57,741 nt of DNA from Chloroflexota bacterium (GTDB lineage Bacteria; Chloroflexota; Chloroflexia; QHBQ01; JADMIH01), in contig JADMIH010000005.1 of the NCBI GenBank assembly GCA_015478675.1, forward strand, positions 1-57,741, given 5' to 3'. Positions 25,509 through 34,888 of this stretch are shown one piece after another. The notes under the pieces are model-generated. The model saw only the letters and a list, made by a program, of their open reading frames with translations, was not told where the DNA came from and searched no databases. Position 1 is the first letter of the stretch. Each line of letters starts with the position of its first letter. The translations under genes were made by a program, and so were the position numbers.

Positions 25509-26678
25509 CTATTCACCTTCGATATTAGCAAGGTGTTCCATTGCTTGCTGCGATGTTAGCTCGCCGCGCTCTACTGCTTTGAGGATCTCAAGGGCAGCCT
25601 GGCGTCGCTCTGCGTAGCCTTCCGGCTCGGTTCGATCTTTCGCCTCCGGCGATGTGGCGCGGACATTTTCTCCTTCGGTAGAAGGTGTGGAGCGTGATAA
25701 ATCTGTGGTTGGAGCGCCAGGCACGTCGGGCTGCGAGGGTGCGGGAGGAGCGCTTTCCTCGCGGCGTGCGCGGATTAAGACGTCGCCGCTGGTGCTGCCC
25801 AGGCGCGCTAATGGCCCTCCGCCATTTATCGTCAGGCTCGCGCCACGCCGGTGCTGGGCGCTGTAGGCAACCTGATCGCGTTGGAAGCCGCAGCTTATGT
25901 CGCCGCTCAAGGTGGCAACCTCCGCTGTTACGCGAGCGTCGGCAGGCAAGGATAGAGTAAGATCGCCACTGACGGTGTGGACTTCGCAGCCGCGCTCAGG
26001 CACCCGCAGCAGGCCAAGCTCAATGTCGCCGCTGGCGCTGTTCACACTTACTTCCGCCAGGTTTGCCTTGTCACCTTTTATGTCACCGGAGGCCGAGCGC
26101 GCCCCCAGCTTACCTTCTACACCGCTTATTGTGATGTCGCCGCTGGCGCTATGCACCACCAGATTGCCGCCGACCCGCTGCATGCGAATATCGCCGGAGG
26201 TCGATTGAATAAAGAGGGTGCCGTTCACTTGCTCGACCGAAAGGTCGCCGGTGCTGGTGCGGAGGTTCAAGTCGCAGTCGTAGGGCACTTTGATGTAGTA
26301 ATCGCAGCCACCGGCCCAGCTGGAAGGGTCCATGTAAGGTCCGAAGCCCTTGCTCATGCGGCGCATGCTCCGCTCGACATTGCGCTCGACCTTCGCGGCT
26401 ACTCTCTCAAGGCCGATGCCGAGATTTTGCAATCCCTCGGCCACAGGCTCAAGGAAGTTGACGAGCTTGTAGCTACCGGGGCGGCTGCGCACCGTCACGA
26501 GCGAGCCGTCTTGGTCAAGCTCGAAAAGCCCTTCGGACCCCGCGATCGCCACCTCAATAGCGGGTTGGTCCCACCCCTGTATATGCACATCGCCTGTGGG
26601 TTGCTCGATAGTCAAACGGGGGGTTTGGCTGAGGTCTGCGGTTGATATAGTCTGTGTGTAGCCGTTGCTAGTTGACAT
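25509..26678 (-). CDS. DUF4097-family beta-helix protein with SHOCT-like tail
   Basis: About 389 residues from ATG at 26676-26678, which has AAAGGAGAAAA upstream. A start 11 codons earlier is possible but lacks a ribosome site. The central part repeats a (S/T)(A/T)SGDI motif roughly every 18-20 residues (STGDLSVEQVNG, STSGDIRMQRVGG, SASGDITISGVEG...), the signature of the DUF4097 adhesin-like beta-helix. After a Pro/Ser linker it ends RRQAALEILKAVERGELTSQQAMEHLANIEGE, a short helical module that also ends the neighbouring DUF2089 protein. Such proteins are often linked to envelope-stress regulation; here that is only inferred from the family. Confidence 0.8.
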   Translation of the reverse strand: MSTSNGYTQTISTADLSQTPRLTIEQPTGDVHIQGWDQPAIEVAIAGSEGLFELDQDGSLVTVRSRPGSYKLVNFLEPVAEGLQNLGIGLERVAAKVERNVERSMRRMSKGFGPYMDPSSWAGGCDYYIKVPYDCDLNLRTSTGDLSVEQVNGTLFIQSTSGDIRMQRVGGNLVVHSASGDITISGVEGKLGARSASGDIKGDKANLAEVSVNSASGDIELGLLRVPERGCEVHTVSGDLTLSLPADARVTAEVATLSGDISCGFQRDQVAYSAQHRRGASLTINGGGPLARLGSTSGDVLIRARREESAPPAPSQPDVPGAPTTDLSRSTPSTEGENVRATSPEAKDRTEPEGYAERRQAALEILKAVERGELTSQQAMEHLANIEGE

Positions 26679-26757
26679 TGGGTTTTCTCCTTTGGATAAT
26701 GAGCGCTTCAAGATTACATCCGATAAAGAGTGCGTATTACCTGTTACGTAGCACGCG

Positions 26758-27027
26758 TTACATGCAGCGTCGGGCGAGAGCGGCGGACTGGTAATCGTCC
26801 AGTAAGCGCCGGTAGTTATCGGCTGGGGCGGTCAAAGGCTCCTCTGTGTGAGCGTAGGTGGGGAGGTCCTCGTTGGCGCCGTATTCTACAGGTATGCTTA
26901 CGAGCTGCACGAGGAGCCATCGGCGCACTCGTGGGGTGTTGAGGTGCATTGACAGGCGGGCGCGTCGCGTGCCTCTGGGGGCTATATCTTCAAATCTGGT
27001 TGCCTGGGTGACTAAAGTTGCTGTCAT
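26758..27027 (-). CDS. Small hypothetical protein between DUF4097 and DUF2089 genes
   Basis: 89 residues with a strong ribosome site (AAGGAGGAGAAGAAA) before ATG. It is rich in Arg in the first half (RGTRRARLSMHLNTPRVRRWLLVQLVSIPVEYG) and ends DNYRRLLDDYQSAALARRCM. Not recognised. The spacing (44 bp to the gene upstream, 79 bp to the gene downstream) and common strand suggest a three-gene operon with DUF2089 and DUF4097 proteins. Confidence 0.65.
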   Translation of the reverse strand: MTATLVTQATRFEDIAPRGTRRARLSMHLNTPRVRRWLLVQLVSIPVEYGANEDLPTYAHTEEPLTAPADNYRRLLDDYQSAALARRCM

Positions 27028-27071
27028 TTTCTTCTCCTCCTTTTAGCTTTGACTTTATGGGGTTGAATTAT

Positions 27072-27584
27072 CTAGCCGTTGAGCTTCTTCATTGCCTCGT
27101 CTATAGTTAGCTTGCCTGCGGCGAGGTCGTCCAATATCTGCTGGCGTTTTTCGGGGTTTGGCCGGGCGCGCAGGGGGGAGGTGGGCGGCACCGATGGCGC
27201 GGGAACGATAGGCGCTGTCGGTGCCGGTAAGACCGGGGGGCGCAGGCTACCCGTCTGCGGGTTGAGCACCTGCGCCTGATAGAACTCGAATTGGTCAACA
27301 TCGCTGATGTCGCTGTCGTCTACTTCGTAGCCCATTGAGCGGACTACTTCGTTGAGGCGAGAAACCACGGTTGGGTAGGAAATCCCAAGCTCGGTCTCGA
27401 CGTCCTTGATCTTGCCCCTGCACTTGACGAAAGTCTCGACGAACTGAACCTGCTCAGGTGTAAGCGCTTGCAGCCTTCCGAAACCGAAAGCGCCGTCTAT
27501 CCCAGTACCGCACTGGCTACATTGTAGACGTGTTACCGTTAAAGAGCTGCTACAAACCGGGCATTTGCCTGGTATAGGGTTCAT
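27072..27584 (-). CDS. DUF2089 zinc-ribbon/HTH protein
   Basis: 170 residues, starting MNPIPGKCPVCSSSLTVTRLQCSQCG, a four-cysteine zinc ribbon. It is followed by the DUF2089 helix-turn-helix-like part (LTPEQVQFVETFVKCRGKIKDVETELGISYPTVVSRLNEV). The carboxy end (KRQQILDDLAAGKLTIDEAMKKLNG) matches the last module of the DUF4097 protein. The ATG at 27582-27584 is chosen because AGGAGG lies just upstream; a longer in-frame reading would start upstream in AT-rich DNA with no ribosome site. Likely a transcriptional regulator of this small operon. Confidence 0.85.
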   Translation of the reverse strand: MNPIPGKCPVCSSSLTVTRLQCSQCGTGIDGAFGFGRLQALTPEQVQFVETFVKCRGKIKDVETELGISYPTVVSRLNEVVRSMGYEVDDSDISDVDQFEFYQAQVLNPQTGSLRPPVLPAPTAPIVPAPSVPPTSPLRARPNPEKRQQILDDLAAGKLTIDEAMKKLNG

Positions 27585-27645
27585 AATCTTTGCCTCCTGC
27601 TTGGAACAATTTATGTCTACATTGAGAATATCAATATCTGACACC

Positions 27646-27674
27646 ATATTATCACAGCTTTTCAGCTTTGTCAA
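27646..27674 (-). promoter_or_regulatory. Strong sigma-70-type promoter for the DUF2089 operon
   Basis: TTGACA (27674-27669, minus strand), a 17-bp spacer, then TAATAT (27651-27646). Just downstream is GATATTGATATTC, a palindromic word, and related ATTGATATT/AATATTGAT words recur at 27629-27637 and 27682-27716, so autoregulation is possible. Confidence 0.65.
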
Positions 27675-27719
27675 TAGGTACATTGATATTAATTCAAAAA
27701 ATATTGATTTTCTTAATGC

Positions 27720-28077
27720 TCGCATTGATTTATTGTGTTTATCTGCTGTTGACCATTAAAACCATCAAAAGACGGCCCAATCTCGGAGTACGAGATAGCC
27801 AGGCCATTCACAAGCTGTGGGGGTTCCGATGTAGAAGCGCGATGGCACAGGGAGTGCTTTGTAAATAATAGTGGGCGGAGTCTCGACCGGGGCAGTTGTA
27901 GAGATGGTATTTACCTCCGGCACTTCTTTGCACACAAGGACTTTGCGGCTGGTGTTAGCCTTGTACCATCAGGGGATTACATTCTGGGTTGGGTCTGTTA
28001 TACTAGCTGTACGGGGTCTAATAAGAGAGAACCTTGAATTTTTAGAAGCGTTTACTCTTGGTGTGGAAAGAGGATGA
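27720..28077. other. Intergenic region with plus-strand promoter
   Basis: No gene seen. TTACAT (27977-27982), 16 bp, then TATACT (27999-28004) is a reasonable promoter for the amidotransferase gene that starts at 28078. The rest shows no structure I can name. Confidence 0.45.
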
Positions 28078-28917
28078 TTGGAGCGCTCTATGCGATTTTC
28101 GACAAGTAGGCTGCCCATTATTGGCGTTTCGACGATGGATGATCACGATGCTGCGGGCGTTCATATGGACCGCTTCAGCAACAACCAGGCTTATGTGAAG
28201 GCGGTTGAGGCAGCAGGCGGCGTGCCCATACTCATTCCGCAACTTGAAGACCCGGCAGCGCTACGCTGCATCTACGAGATGCTCGATGGCCTGATGCTCC
28301 CTGGCGGCCTGGATATGCACCCCAGATTCTACGGGCAGGAGCCGCACCCCGCACTTGACCCCAGCGACCTGGGCCTTGACCATATTGAGACCACAATGCT
28401 CCCCTGGGCGCTTGAAGACGATATGCCGGTGCTTGGCATTTGCCGAGGCGAGCAGGTGATAAATGTCGTCATGGGCGGCACCCTTGTTCAGGATATATAC
28501 ACTCAATATCCCACCTCGATTGACCACCGCGAGTCGGCCAAGAGGAAAATCCGCGACTACCTGGCGCACGATATTGTTGTGGATGAAGGCTCTCGCCTGC
28601 GTGGGATAGTTGGCGAAGATCGCGTGTGGGTCAATACGGCGCACCACCAGGCGATAGACCGTGTGGCCCCTGGCCTGGTAGCCACGGCCTGGGCGCCCGA
28701 TGGCATCGTCGAGGCTGTAGAAAGCCCTGACCGCCACTATGTGGTGGCCGTGCAGTGCCACCCTGAGATACTTTACCGCAAGCACAGGTGGGCGAGCAGA
28801 TTCTTCCAAAGTTTCGTGGAAGCGGCCTCCGAAAGGCTGCAATCATCGCAGCGGAGTGCGGGCGCTACAGTACATACGGGCGCGCCCGTAGCAGCCAACC
28901 GCGCCGCTAGCGCGTAG
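28078..28917 (+). CDS. Class I glutamine amidotransferase-like hydrolase (peptidase C26)
   Basis: 279 residues. The nucleophile is the Cys of LGICRGEQ and the His/Glu pair is in VQCHPE; PGGLDMHPRFYG is the conserved oxyanion-side loop. This is the gamma-glutamyl-gamma-aminobutyrate hydrolase (PuuD-like) family, which hydrolyses gamma-glutamyl amides. The true substrate is unknown. TTG start with GAGGA upstream; ATG four codons later is possible. It sits next to hutI, so a role in histidine or amide nitrogen use is conceivable, no more than that. Confidence 0.85.
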   Translation: MERSMRFSTSRLPIIGVSTMDDHDAAGVHMDRFSNNQAYVKAVEAAGGVPILIPQLEDPAALRCIYEMLDGLMLPGGLDMHPRFYGQEPHPALDPSDLGLDHIETTMLPWALEDDMPVLGICRGEQVINVVMGGTLVQDIYTQYPTSIDHRESAKRKIRDYLAHDIVVDEGSRLRGIVGEDRVWVNTAHHQAIDRVAPGLVATAWAPDGIVEAVESPDRHYVVAVQCHPEILYRKHRWASRFFQSFVEAASERLQSSQRSAGATVHTGAPVAANRAASA

Positions 28918-28936
28918 TTTGCCTGGGGCCATGATG

Positions 28937-28970
28937 ACCGCCGGCGTTGACCCGGCGGTTACTTTATTTT
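28937..28970 (+). terminator. Intrinsic terminator after the amidotransferase gene
   Basis: ACCGCCGG (28937-28944), 7-nt loop, CCGGCGGT (28952-28959), followed by TACTTTATTTT. It lies 20 bp after the stop codon. Confidence 0.7.
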
Positions 28971-28983
28971 CAGGGGCGCAGAT

Positions 28984-30261
28984 ATGCAAGAGCTTCCGGC
29001 AGATTTAATAATTCATTCCGCGGCTGAACTGGTTACCTGCGCTGGGGCGGGCGAAGGCCCCAAAAGAGGGGCCGCGCAAGGAGAGGCGGGTATTATCCCT
29101 AACGGGGCTGTGGCGGTGCGCGGCGAATGGGTAGTAGCCGCGAGCGATAGTAACAGCATCCTCCGCCGCTTCCGGGGTGAAGAGACAAACCTGGTAGACG
29201 CCACAGGCAAAAGTGTCACTCCCGGCCTGGTGGATGCTCACACTCATCTTGTGTGGGCGGGGTGGCGCGACGAAGAGTATGAACTCAGGCTAAAAGGGGC
29301 GACCTACCTTCAGATAATGGAGGCAGGGGGCGGCATAATGGCCACGGTGCGGGCCACGCGCAACACCGGCAGCATGGAGCTGCAAGAGCTTGTAAAGGCA
29401 AGATTAGAGCGGATGTTGGCGCACGGCACTACCACAGCAGAGGTGAAGAGCGGCTACGGCCTCTCAGTAGAAGACGAACTCAAGAGCTTGCGGGCGCTTA
29501 GAGACCTCAATGTCGAAATGCAAAAGAGCGGTACCGGCCCGCGCATCGCCGCTACTTTCCTGGGAGCGCACGCGGTGCCTGAGGAGTATGCGGGCGATGC
29601 CGATGGTTATGTAGATTTGATTGTGCAGAAGATGCTACCTGCTGTGGCGCAGGAGGGGCTGGCGGAATGGTGTGACGCTTTCTGCGATGTAGGGGCTTTC
29701 ACGGCAGACCAGACAAGGCGGGTGTTGAGTGCGGCTAAAGAGTTGGGAATGGGTGTGCGCCTGCACGCCAACGAGTTCGCACGGGTAGGCGCGGTGCAGG
29801 TGGCAGCCGAGATGGGTGCGATATCGGCGGACCATCTGCTGGTGGTCGAGCCGGAGGACATTAGCGTGCTAAGGGAGGCAGGCACGATAGCTGTGCTGCT
29901 GCCGGGCACGCCCCTCGGCTTAGGGTTGGGCAGCTACGCGCCCGCTCGTGCTTTGATTCAGGGGGAAGTGCCTGTTGCTCTGGCAACTGACTGCAACCCT
30001 GGGACCTGCCCCAGCGAGAGCCTGGCGCTGATGATCTCCATTGCTTGCTCGCAAATGAAAATGACCCCCGCCGAGGCTATCGTAGCCGCCACAATCAATA
30101 GCGCTCACGCCCTTGAGCGCGGTCATTTGCTGGGCAGCCTGGAACCGGGCAAGCTGGCTGATATAGTCATCTGGGACGCGCCTAACCACCGCCACCTTGC
30201 CTACCACTTCGGCGTGAACCTGGCGGAGATGGTCTTTGTGGGCGGAAGGCCAGCCTTTTAA
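28984..30261 (+). CDS. hutI: Imidazolonepropionase
   Basis: 425 residues, full length. It hydrolyses imidazolone propionate to formiminoglutamate in histidine breakdown. PGLVDAHTHLVWAGWR carries the metal-binding HxH; HGTTTAEVKSGYGL, ATFLGAHAVP, LHANEF and LATDCNPGTCPSES are further family motifs. No hutH or hutU is in the window, so the rest of the pathway must lie elsewhere. The preceding terminator suggests it has its own promoter, although only 24 bp separate the two. Confidence 0.93.
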   Translation: MQELPADLIIHSAAELVTCAGAGEGPKRGAAQGEAGIIPNGAVAVRGEWVVAASDSNSILRRFRGEETNLVDATGKSVTPGLVDAHTHLVWAGWRDEEYELRLKGATYLQIMEAGGGIMATVRATRNTGSMELQELVKARLERMLAHGTTTAEVKSGYGLSVEDELKSLRALRDLNVEMQKSGTGPRIAATFLGAHAVPEEYAGDADGYVDLIVQKMLPAVAQEGLAEWCDAFCDVGAFTADQTRRVLSAAKELGMGVRLHANEFARVGAVQVAAEMGAISADHLLVVEPEDISVLREAGTIAVLLPGTPLGLGLGSYAPARALIQGEVPVALATDCNPGTCPSESLALMISIACSQMKMTPAEAIVAATINSAHALERGHLLGSLEPGKLADIVIWDAPNHRHLAYHFGVNLAEMVFVGGRPAF

Positions 30262-30372
30262 AAGGGGCTGCATGCAGAGGTGATCCTTCGCACGTAAGGT
30301 GTGTGACCTGCCCGCCAGAGATGTAGTTCTAACTGGTGGCACTTTCTACCCTGTCCAATCTGTGCAGGAGCG

Positions 30373-31434
30373 CTACTCTACGCTGAGGGTGAATGCAGGC
30401 CGCACAACCCCTACCACATCGCCGGGGCGATTGCGTACTTCTTCCATCCAGTACAGCTCTAGCTTGTTCAGCGTCTCTTCGTCGAGCAGCCCTGCCTGGC
30501 GCAAGCCCTCTACTACCGAGGGGTTGCGGGCGCGGCCTTGCACATCGCCGTCAAGCAATTTGAGAGCAAAGCCTATTGATGGCTCTTGCCAAGTGGCAAG
30601 CTGCGCGACGCAGTAGACCCCCTCCGCACCGGCTTTGGCGATCAGCTTGCCGCCCGCTGCACGCATCAGGTCGGTGTCAATTCGGTTATTGCGGGCAGCG
30701 ACCATCTCAGGGTGAGTAATCATCGCGTGGTCGATCCTCTCGACGGCGCTGCGCCTCGGTTCCGGCCAGTATTGCGGCTGCGCGAGCCTGGCGAAGGAGA
30801 CCGCCATGCGGTGTACCGATATGCCGAATGTGCAGACACTGCAACCGTCCACTCCTATAGCTACTTCGTTGGGGGTCAGCCCCGCGAACTGCGCCACCAC
30901 CTCAAGCATCATCTCTTGCACCGGGTGGATGCGGTTCTCATAGCCGCCGATAGGCCAGCCGTAGAAGCGAGCCAGCGCCAGCATTCCGGCGTGCTTGCCG
31001 GAGCAGTTGTTGTGCAGCGCGGTGGGGGCCTCGCCGCGCTCTTCGAGTTCGCGTGCAGCAACTTTGTCGTAAGGCGCATGCACCCCGCAGGAGAGCGCAT
31101 CCGGGCCGCAGCCAATCTTGTCAAGTATGCTTGACACAGCCCGCACATGTATATCTTCGCCGCCATGCGAGCCGCAGATAACCGCTATCTCGGCTTCGGT
31201 CAGCCCGAAGTGATCAGCCGCGCCGCTCTCGACAAGGGGCACAGCCTGTATCGGCTTGGATGAGGAGCGATAGTAAGCAACTGTGCCTGGATTGCCCGCC
31301 CACGCTACAAGGCTGCCTTCCACGTCGGCCACAGCTATCACGCCGTAGTGAACCGACTCGACAATAGGCCCGCGTGTTACTTCTGCCAGCACAGCGGGGT
31401 TACGCTCAGGATTATGCTTGGGGTCCGAGGTCAT
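30373..31434 (-). CDS. L-asparaginase, thermolabile/type II-like family (PF06089)
   Basis: 353 residues. VYRGPIVES-like start (EVTRGPIVESVHYG), YYRSSSKPIQAVPLVESGAADHFGLTEAEIAVICGSHGGE, HNNCSGKHAGMLALA and GVDGCSVCTFGISV are the conserved blocks of this asparaginase family (Rhizobium-type). It hydrolyses asparagine to aspartate and ammonia. ATG with AAAGGA upstream. It converges with hutI, with 111 bp between them. It is unrelated in sequence to the classical AnsA/AnsB enzymes. Confidence 0.88.
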   Translation of the reverse strand: MTSDPKHNPERNPAVLAEVTRGPIVESVHYGVIAVADVEGSLVAWAGNPGTVAYYRSSSKPIQAVPLVESGAADHFGLTEAEIAVICGSHGGEDIHVRAVSSILDKIGCGPDALSCGVHAPYDKVAARELEERGEAPTALHNNCSGKHAGMLALARFYGWPIGGYENRIHPVQEMMLEVVAQFAGLTPNEVAIGVDGCSVCTFGISVHRMAVSFARLAQPQYWPEPRRSAVERIDHAMITHPEMVAARNNRIDTDLMRAAGGKLIAKAGAEGVYCVAQLATWQEPSIGFALKLLDGDVQGRARNPSVVEGLRQAGLLDEETLNKLELYWMEEVRNRPGDVVGVVRPAFTLSVE

Positions 31435-31472
31435 AGAGGGTCCTTTCGGGTTGACGAGGATGGTAACACGCG

Positions 31473-32141
31473 CTACGCGCTACGACTTCGCTTCACACTC
31501 ATTGAGATGCCATCACGCATGGGGATTATTGTGCTCACCAGCCTGGGGTGATTGGCTATGGTACGGTTGAAGGCGGCTATGCCTTGCGTGGAGGGGCTTG
31601 AGACTTCGGGGTTGAGCACCTGGCCGGATCGCAGGGCATTGTCGGACAGGAGAACACCACCTGTACGCAGACGCTTCAGGCAAAGGTCTAGAAGCTCAAT
31701 AGCGGTGTCAGGTCGCTCAAACTGGGTCAGAATGTCGAGGAAGATAAGGTCGAACTCCTGGTCCATGCCGCGCATAAGGGTGAGGGCATCGCCCTGGCGA
31801 ACGACGCAGATACCTGATAGGTCTGCCTGCCTGAAGTACGCCTCGGCCCAGGCTGCGCGCCCTGCATCCTTCTCCAGGGTGACAACCCGCCCTTCGTTCT
31901 CGCGTGCGGCCCTGGCGAGCCACATCGCTGAGTAGCCGATAGCTGTGCCCACATCGAGAATATCTTTTGATTTGAGGGCAAGCGCCAGCGTGTAGAGAAA
32001 ATGCCCTTCCATAGGACCAATGATCGGCACATTCTCGCGCTCGGCGTGGGCTTCCATATCGGCCAACGCCCCCTCGCTCACCGGCGTCAGCCCACATATA
32101 TATTGTTCGAGCTTCTGGTCGGTAACACCGAAATACTTCAT
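31473..32141 (-). CDS. Class I SAM-dependent O-methyltransferase
   Basis: 222 residues. ILDVGTAIGYSAMWLARA is the SAM-binding glycine loop; VVTLEKDAGRAAWAEAYFRQA and FDLIFLDI follow, and LLSDNALRSGQVL fits the metal-dependent catechol/caffeoyl-CoA methyltransferase family (PF01596). Substrate unknown. It lies between murI and the asparaginase gene on the same strand; the gaps are 38-49 bp, so co-transcription is likely although no functional link is obvious. Confidence 0.85.
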   Translation of the reverse strand: MKYFGVTDQKLEQYICGLTPVSEGALADMEAHAERENVPIIGPMEGHFLYTLALALKSKDILDVGTAIGYSAMWLARAARENEGRVVTLEKDAGRAAWAEAYFRQADLSGICVVRQGDALTLMRGMDQEFDLIFLDILTQFERPDTAIELLDLCLKRLRTGGVLLSDNALRSGQVLNPEVSSPSTQGIAAFNRTIANHPRLVSTIIPMRDGISMSVKRSRSA

Positions 32142-32190
32142 AGTAACCTCTGGGACTTGCAGTATGCAATATGTGTTACGTAATACGAAC

Positions 32191-33114
32191 CTACCCTTGC
32201 AGAACAGGCACTTCCTCGCCTAGTAAGCGCCAGACGACAGGGCGAACAGCATCGGGGCTGCCGCTCGTGTAGACTGTTAGAGCGCCCGGTTTGCCTGTGG
32301 GGTGCAACAAATGGCGCGACTGTAGCACACGGGACGTCTGTCGAGCCACTCCTTGGCCGGAGTCGATCAGCTGGACGTTGTTGCCTGCTACTTCTCTAAT
32401 AATTGACTGGAGGAATGGGAAGTGAGTGCAGCCCAGGACTATGGTGTCAGCGCCTTGTTCAATAATGGGGGCGAGCGCCTGAGAAATAGCTTCGCGGGTC
32501 TCTTGTGTATGGAGGTCTCCACGCTCCACAGCCTCTACGAGGCCGGTAGGGGCTACTGTGACTACTTCCACGTCTGCGGGATGAGCAAAGCGCTCTATGA
32601 CATCGTGCAGCAGGCGGCCACGCATAGCACCCTTGGTCGCAAGCACGCCTATCACGCCCGTGCGTGTGGCCGCCACCGCGGGCTTGACGGCTGGCACCAG
32701 GCCAACAATCGGCACCTGCCTGACGACACGCAAATGCTCCAGGCCAGCCGCCGACGCAGTGTTGCAGGCAACTACTATCCCCTTCGCTCCTCTCTCAAGC
32801 AAGAAGTCGGTTATCTCCAGAGCGCGTGTGCGAAGCCACTCATCGGAGCGCACGCCGTAGGGGCAGTTGACGGTATCGGCGTAGAAAAGTATCTCTTCGT
32901 AAGGGAGAGTACGCCGCAATTCGGCAACAATAGAGAGGCCCCCCATTCCGGAGTCGAAAGCGCCAAGGGGGCACAGAGCCGCAATCTCGCTGTATGGCGA
33001 GATGTGCGGTGATCGGGCACTCGGCTGCGGGCCAACAGCATTCCGCATAGAGTCGGGGTAAGACGCGTCCTGTGGGTGGTCCATAGACGTGGGGCTGGCC
33101 TCACGGCTCTGCAT
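32191..33114 (-). CDS. murI: Glutamate racemase
   Basis: 307 residues, with an amino-terminal extension of about 50 residues before the enzyme starts at LGAFDSGMGGLSIVAELRR. The two catalytic cysteines are in VACNTASA and LGCTHFPF; Asp of FDSG and the histidine of CTHF are present. Makes D-glutamate for peptidoglycan. ATG with CAGGAGA upstream. The extension is low-complexity and may be a mis-called start, with an internal ATG (MDHPQDAS or MRNAVG) also possible. Confidence 0.93.
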   Translation of the reverse strand: MQSREASPTSMDHPQDASYPDSMRNAVGPQPSARSPHISPYSEIAALCPLGAFDSGMGGLSIVAELRRTLPYEEILFYADTVNCPYGVRSDEWLRTRALEITDFLLERGAKGIVVACNTASAAGLEHLRVVRQVPIVGLVPAVKPAVAATRTGVIGVLATKGAMRGRLLHDVIERFAHPADVEVVTVAPTGLVEAVERGDLHTQETREAISQALAPIIEQGADTIVLGCTHFPFLQSIIREVAGNNVQLIDSGQGVARQTSRVLQSRHLLHPTGKPGALTVYTSGSPDAVRPVVWRLLGEEVPVLQG

Positions 33115-33192
33115 CTGGTTCTATCTCCTGGTATATGTGAGTAGTATCGTACCGCCTCTAGGCTTTGTCAAGAGAGCGCCATCAGGCCATCA

Positions 33193-33481
33193 GGTAAGAG
33201 TTCAGAGTTGGGGTATCCGTGCGGGCGTACCGCCACCCGCCCTCACCCCTCAACCCCCTCTCCCTTCATGGGAGAGGGGGCTTTGTGCATGCTGAGTGTG
33301 GGGGGCTGCCCCTGACGGGGTTACAAGGGTGATTAAAGCCCCCTCTCCCCTTGTGGGAGAGGGGCATGGGGTGAGGGGAGGGACACCTCTGCACCTCTAT
33401 TCTTCTGAAAATAGGCTGCTGAGAGCCTATTTTCATTGCCGGTTGGTGGCCCGTAGGGTCATGGGATATTCTGAACATTTA
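33193..33481. repeat. MITE-like repeat, copy 1
   Basis: About 289 bp bounded by GGTAAGAGTTCAGA on the left and TCTGAACATTTACC on the right. Inside are two mirrored CCCCTCTCCC...GGGAGAGGGG hairpins (33250-33282 and 33339-33366) and a stem GAAAATAGGCT/AGCCTATTTTC (33406-33434). Related blocks occur at 39570-39897 and 57631-57741. No ORF of its own. It fills the gap between murI and rseP. Confidence 0.65.
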
Positions 33482-33520
33482 CCGCCGCTGGCAGGGATCG
33501 GCTGCTAATCCCTCCCCTCG

Positions 33521-34819
33521 TCAGGGTAGTAGGCGTGTGCCCTGGAAGACGCGTTGTATATCGAAGAAGGTGATAATTGCCATGAGGGCCAGCAGCACCA
33601 TCATTCCGGCGAAGTGTACCATCCCTTCTTTTTCGGGGGCTATCCGGCGGCCACCCCTCAGCATCTCGATTATCACGAAGAGCAGCCGCCCACCGTCCAG
33701 AGCGGGCAGTGGCAGCAAGTTGATCATGAAGAGGGATATAGCTAGCAGCGCCATGAGGTTCAGCAGGCCGCTAATGCCGGCATCCTGCGCTACCTCTCCT
33801 GTGAGTTGGGATATGCCCACTATTGAAGTGACTGGGGGGCCATCAGTTTTGCCCGCGAAAGTTTGGGCGATGCCTTGCGGTATGCTGGTGATCACGCCCC
33901 AGGTATTGTTCAGCGCCCTTCCAAGTGCCTCGGCAGGGCTATAGTAGACCATCCGGTACGGTCTGAAAAGAAAGAGGTCGTACGACTTCTGCGCGCCGGT
34001 GGAGGTGGGCGTAAGGGTAAGGGGACCTACCTGCTTGCCGTCACGCTCGACTATCACCTGTGCAGGGCCGTCGCTCTTACTTAAGAGGTAGTCGAACTCA
34101 GGCAAATTGTTAACGGGCTTGCCGTTGACCTGCTTGATGATGTCTTGAGCTTTGAAGCCTGCTTTATCGGCCAGGCCACCGGCTCTTACCTGGTCAATCC
34201 GCGCGGGGCTTACCCACGCCTCAAGGAGGATGCCCAGAGGCGTCGTGCCGTGCGGTGTAATAGTAAGGGGCACTTTAGCGCCGTCGCGCTGCACAACAAA
34301 GGTAGTTGGCTTGTCAACATTATCGCGGCTGAGGCTGCGTATATCGTCGCTGCTTGTCACATCACGGCCCGCGATGCCAACTATTTCGTCGCCCGGCAGC
34401 ATGCCCCCCACAGCGGCGGGCTGGCCGGGTAGCACATCGGCCACTCCTGTAGTGGGCGCGCTAATCACGCGTGTGCCTGTGACAGATGTGCCTGCGAAGA
34501 TTACGACCGCGAGAAGGAGGTTCATAAATGAGCCTGCCGCCAGCACGATGATCCGCTTCCAGGCAGGAGCTTTAGCGAACGACTTCGGGTCGTCCGAGTC
34601 GCCGTTCTCGCCAACTATCTTGACGAAGCCGCCGATGGGCAGCCAGTTTATCGAGTAGTCGATTCCCTTGCGGCGTATGGCAAACATGCGCGGGGGAAAG
34701 CCAATGCCGAACTCCTCCACCCCGATACCGAGCCAGATTGCGGTGAAAAAGTGCCCCATCTCATGGACTACAATCAAAATACCAAGGATGGGCACGACCC
34801 ATAGCCAGCTAAAATCCAT
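33521..34819 (-). CDS. rseP: Site-2 metalloprotease RseP
   Basis: 432 residues. VVHEMGHFF is the zinc-binding HExxH in the first membrane helix. FVKIVGE, two PDZ-like segments (about 125-200 and 205-280: VLPGQPAAVGGMLPGDEIVGIAG and VRAGGLADKAGFKAQDIIKQVNG) and NLLPLPALDGGRL, with the third zinc ligand, follow. It cleaves within membrane segments of anti-sigma factors or signal peptides. ATG with GGAG seven bases upstream. Last gene of the frr-uppS-dxr cluster, its usual position. Confidence 0.93.
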   Translation of the reverse strand: MDFSWLWVVPILGILIVVHEMGHFFTAIWLGIGVEEFGIGFPPRMFAIRRKGIDYSINWLPIGGFVKIVGENGDSDDPKSFAKAPAWKRIIVLAAGSFMNLLLAVVIFAGTSVTGTRVISAPTTGVADVLPGQPAAVGGMLPGDEIVGIAGRDVTSSDDIRSLSRDNVDKPTTFVVQRDGAKVPLTITPHGTTPLGILLEAWVSPARIDQVRAGGLADKAGFKAQDIIKQVNGKPVNNLPEFDYLLSKSDGPAQVIVERDGKQVGPLTLTPTSTGAQKSYDLFLFRPYRMVYYSPAEALGRALNNTWGVITSIPQGIAQTFAGKTDGPPVTSIVGISQLTGEVAQDAGISGLLNLMALLAISLFMINLLPLPALDGGRLLFVIIEMLRGGRRIAPEKEGMVHFAGMMVLLALMAIITFFDIQRVFQGTRLLP

Positions 34820-34888
34820 TACAATCTCCGAACTACTACGAGCAACGGGGCCCGTCCCTACTGGAAAGCGTCACTGCCTCGCTATCCG

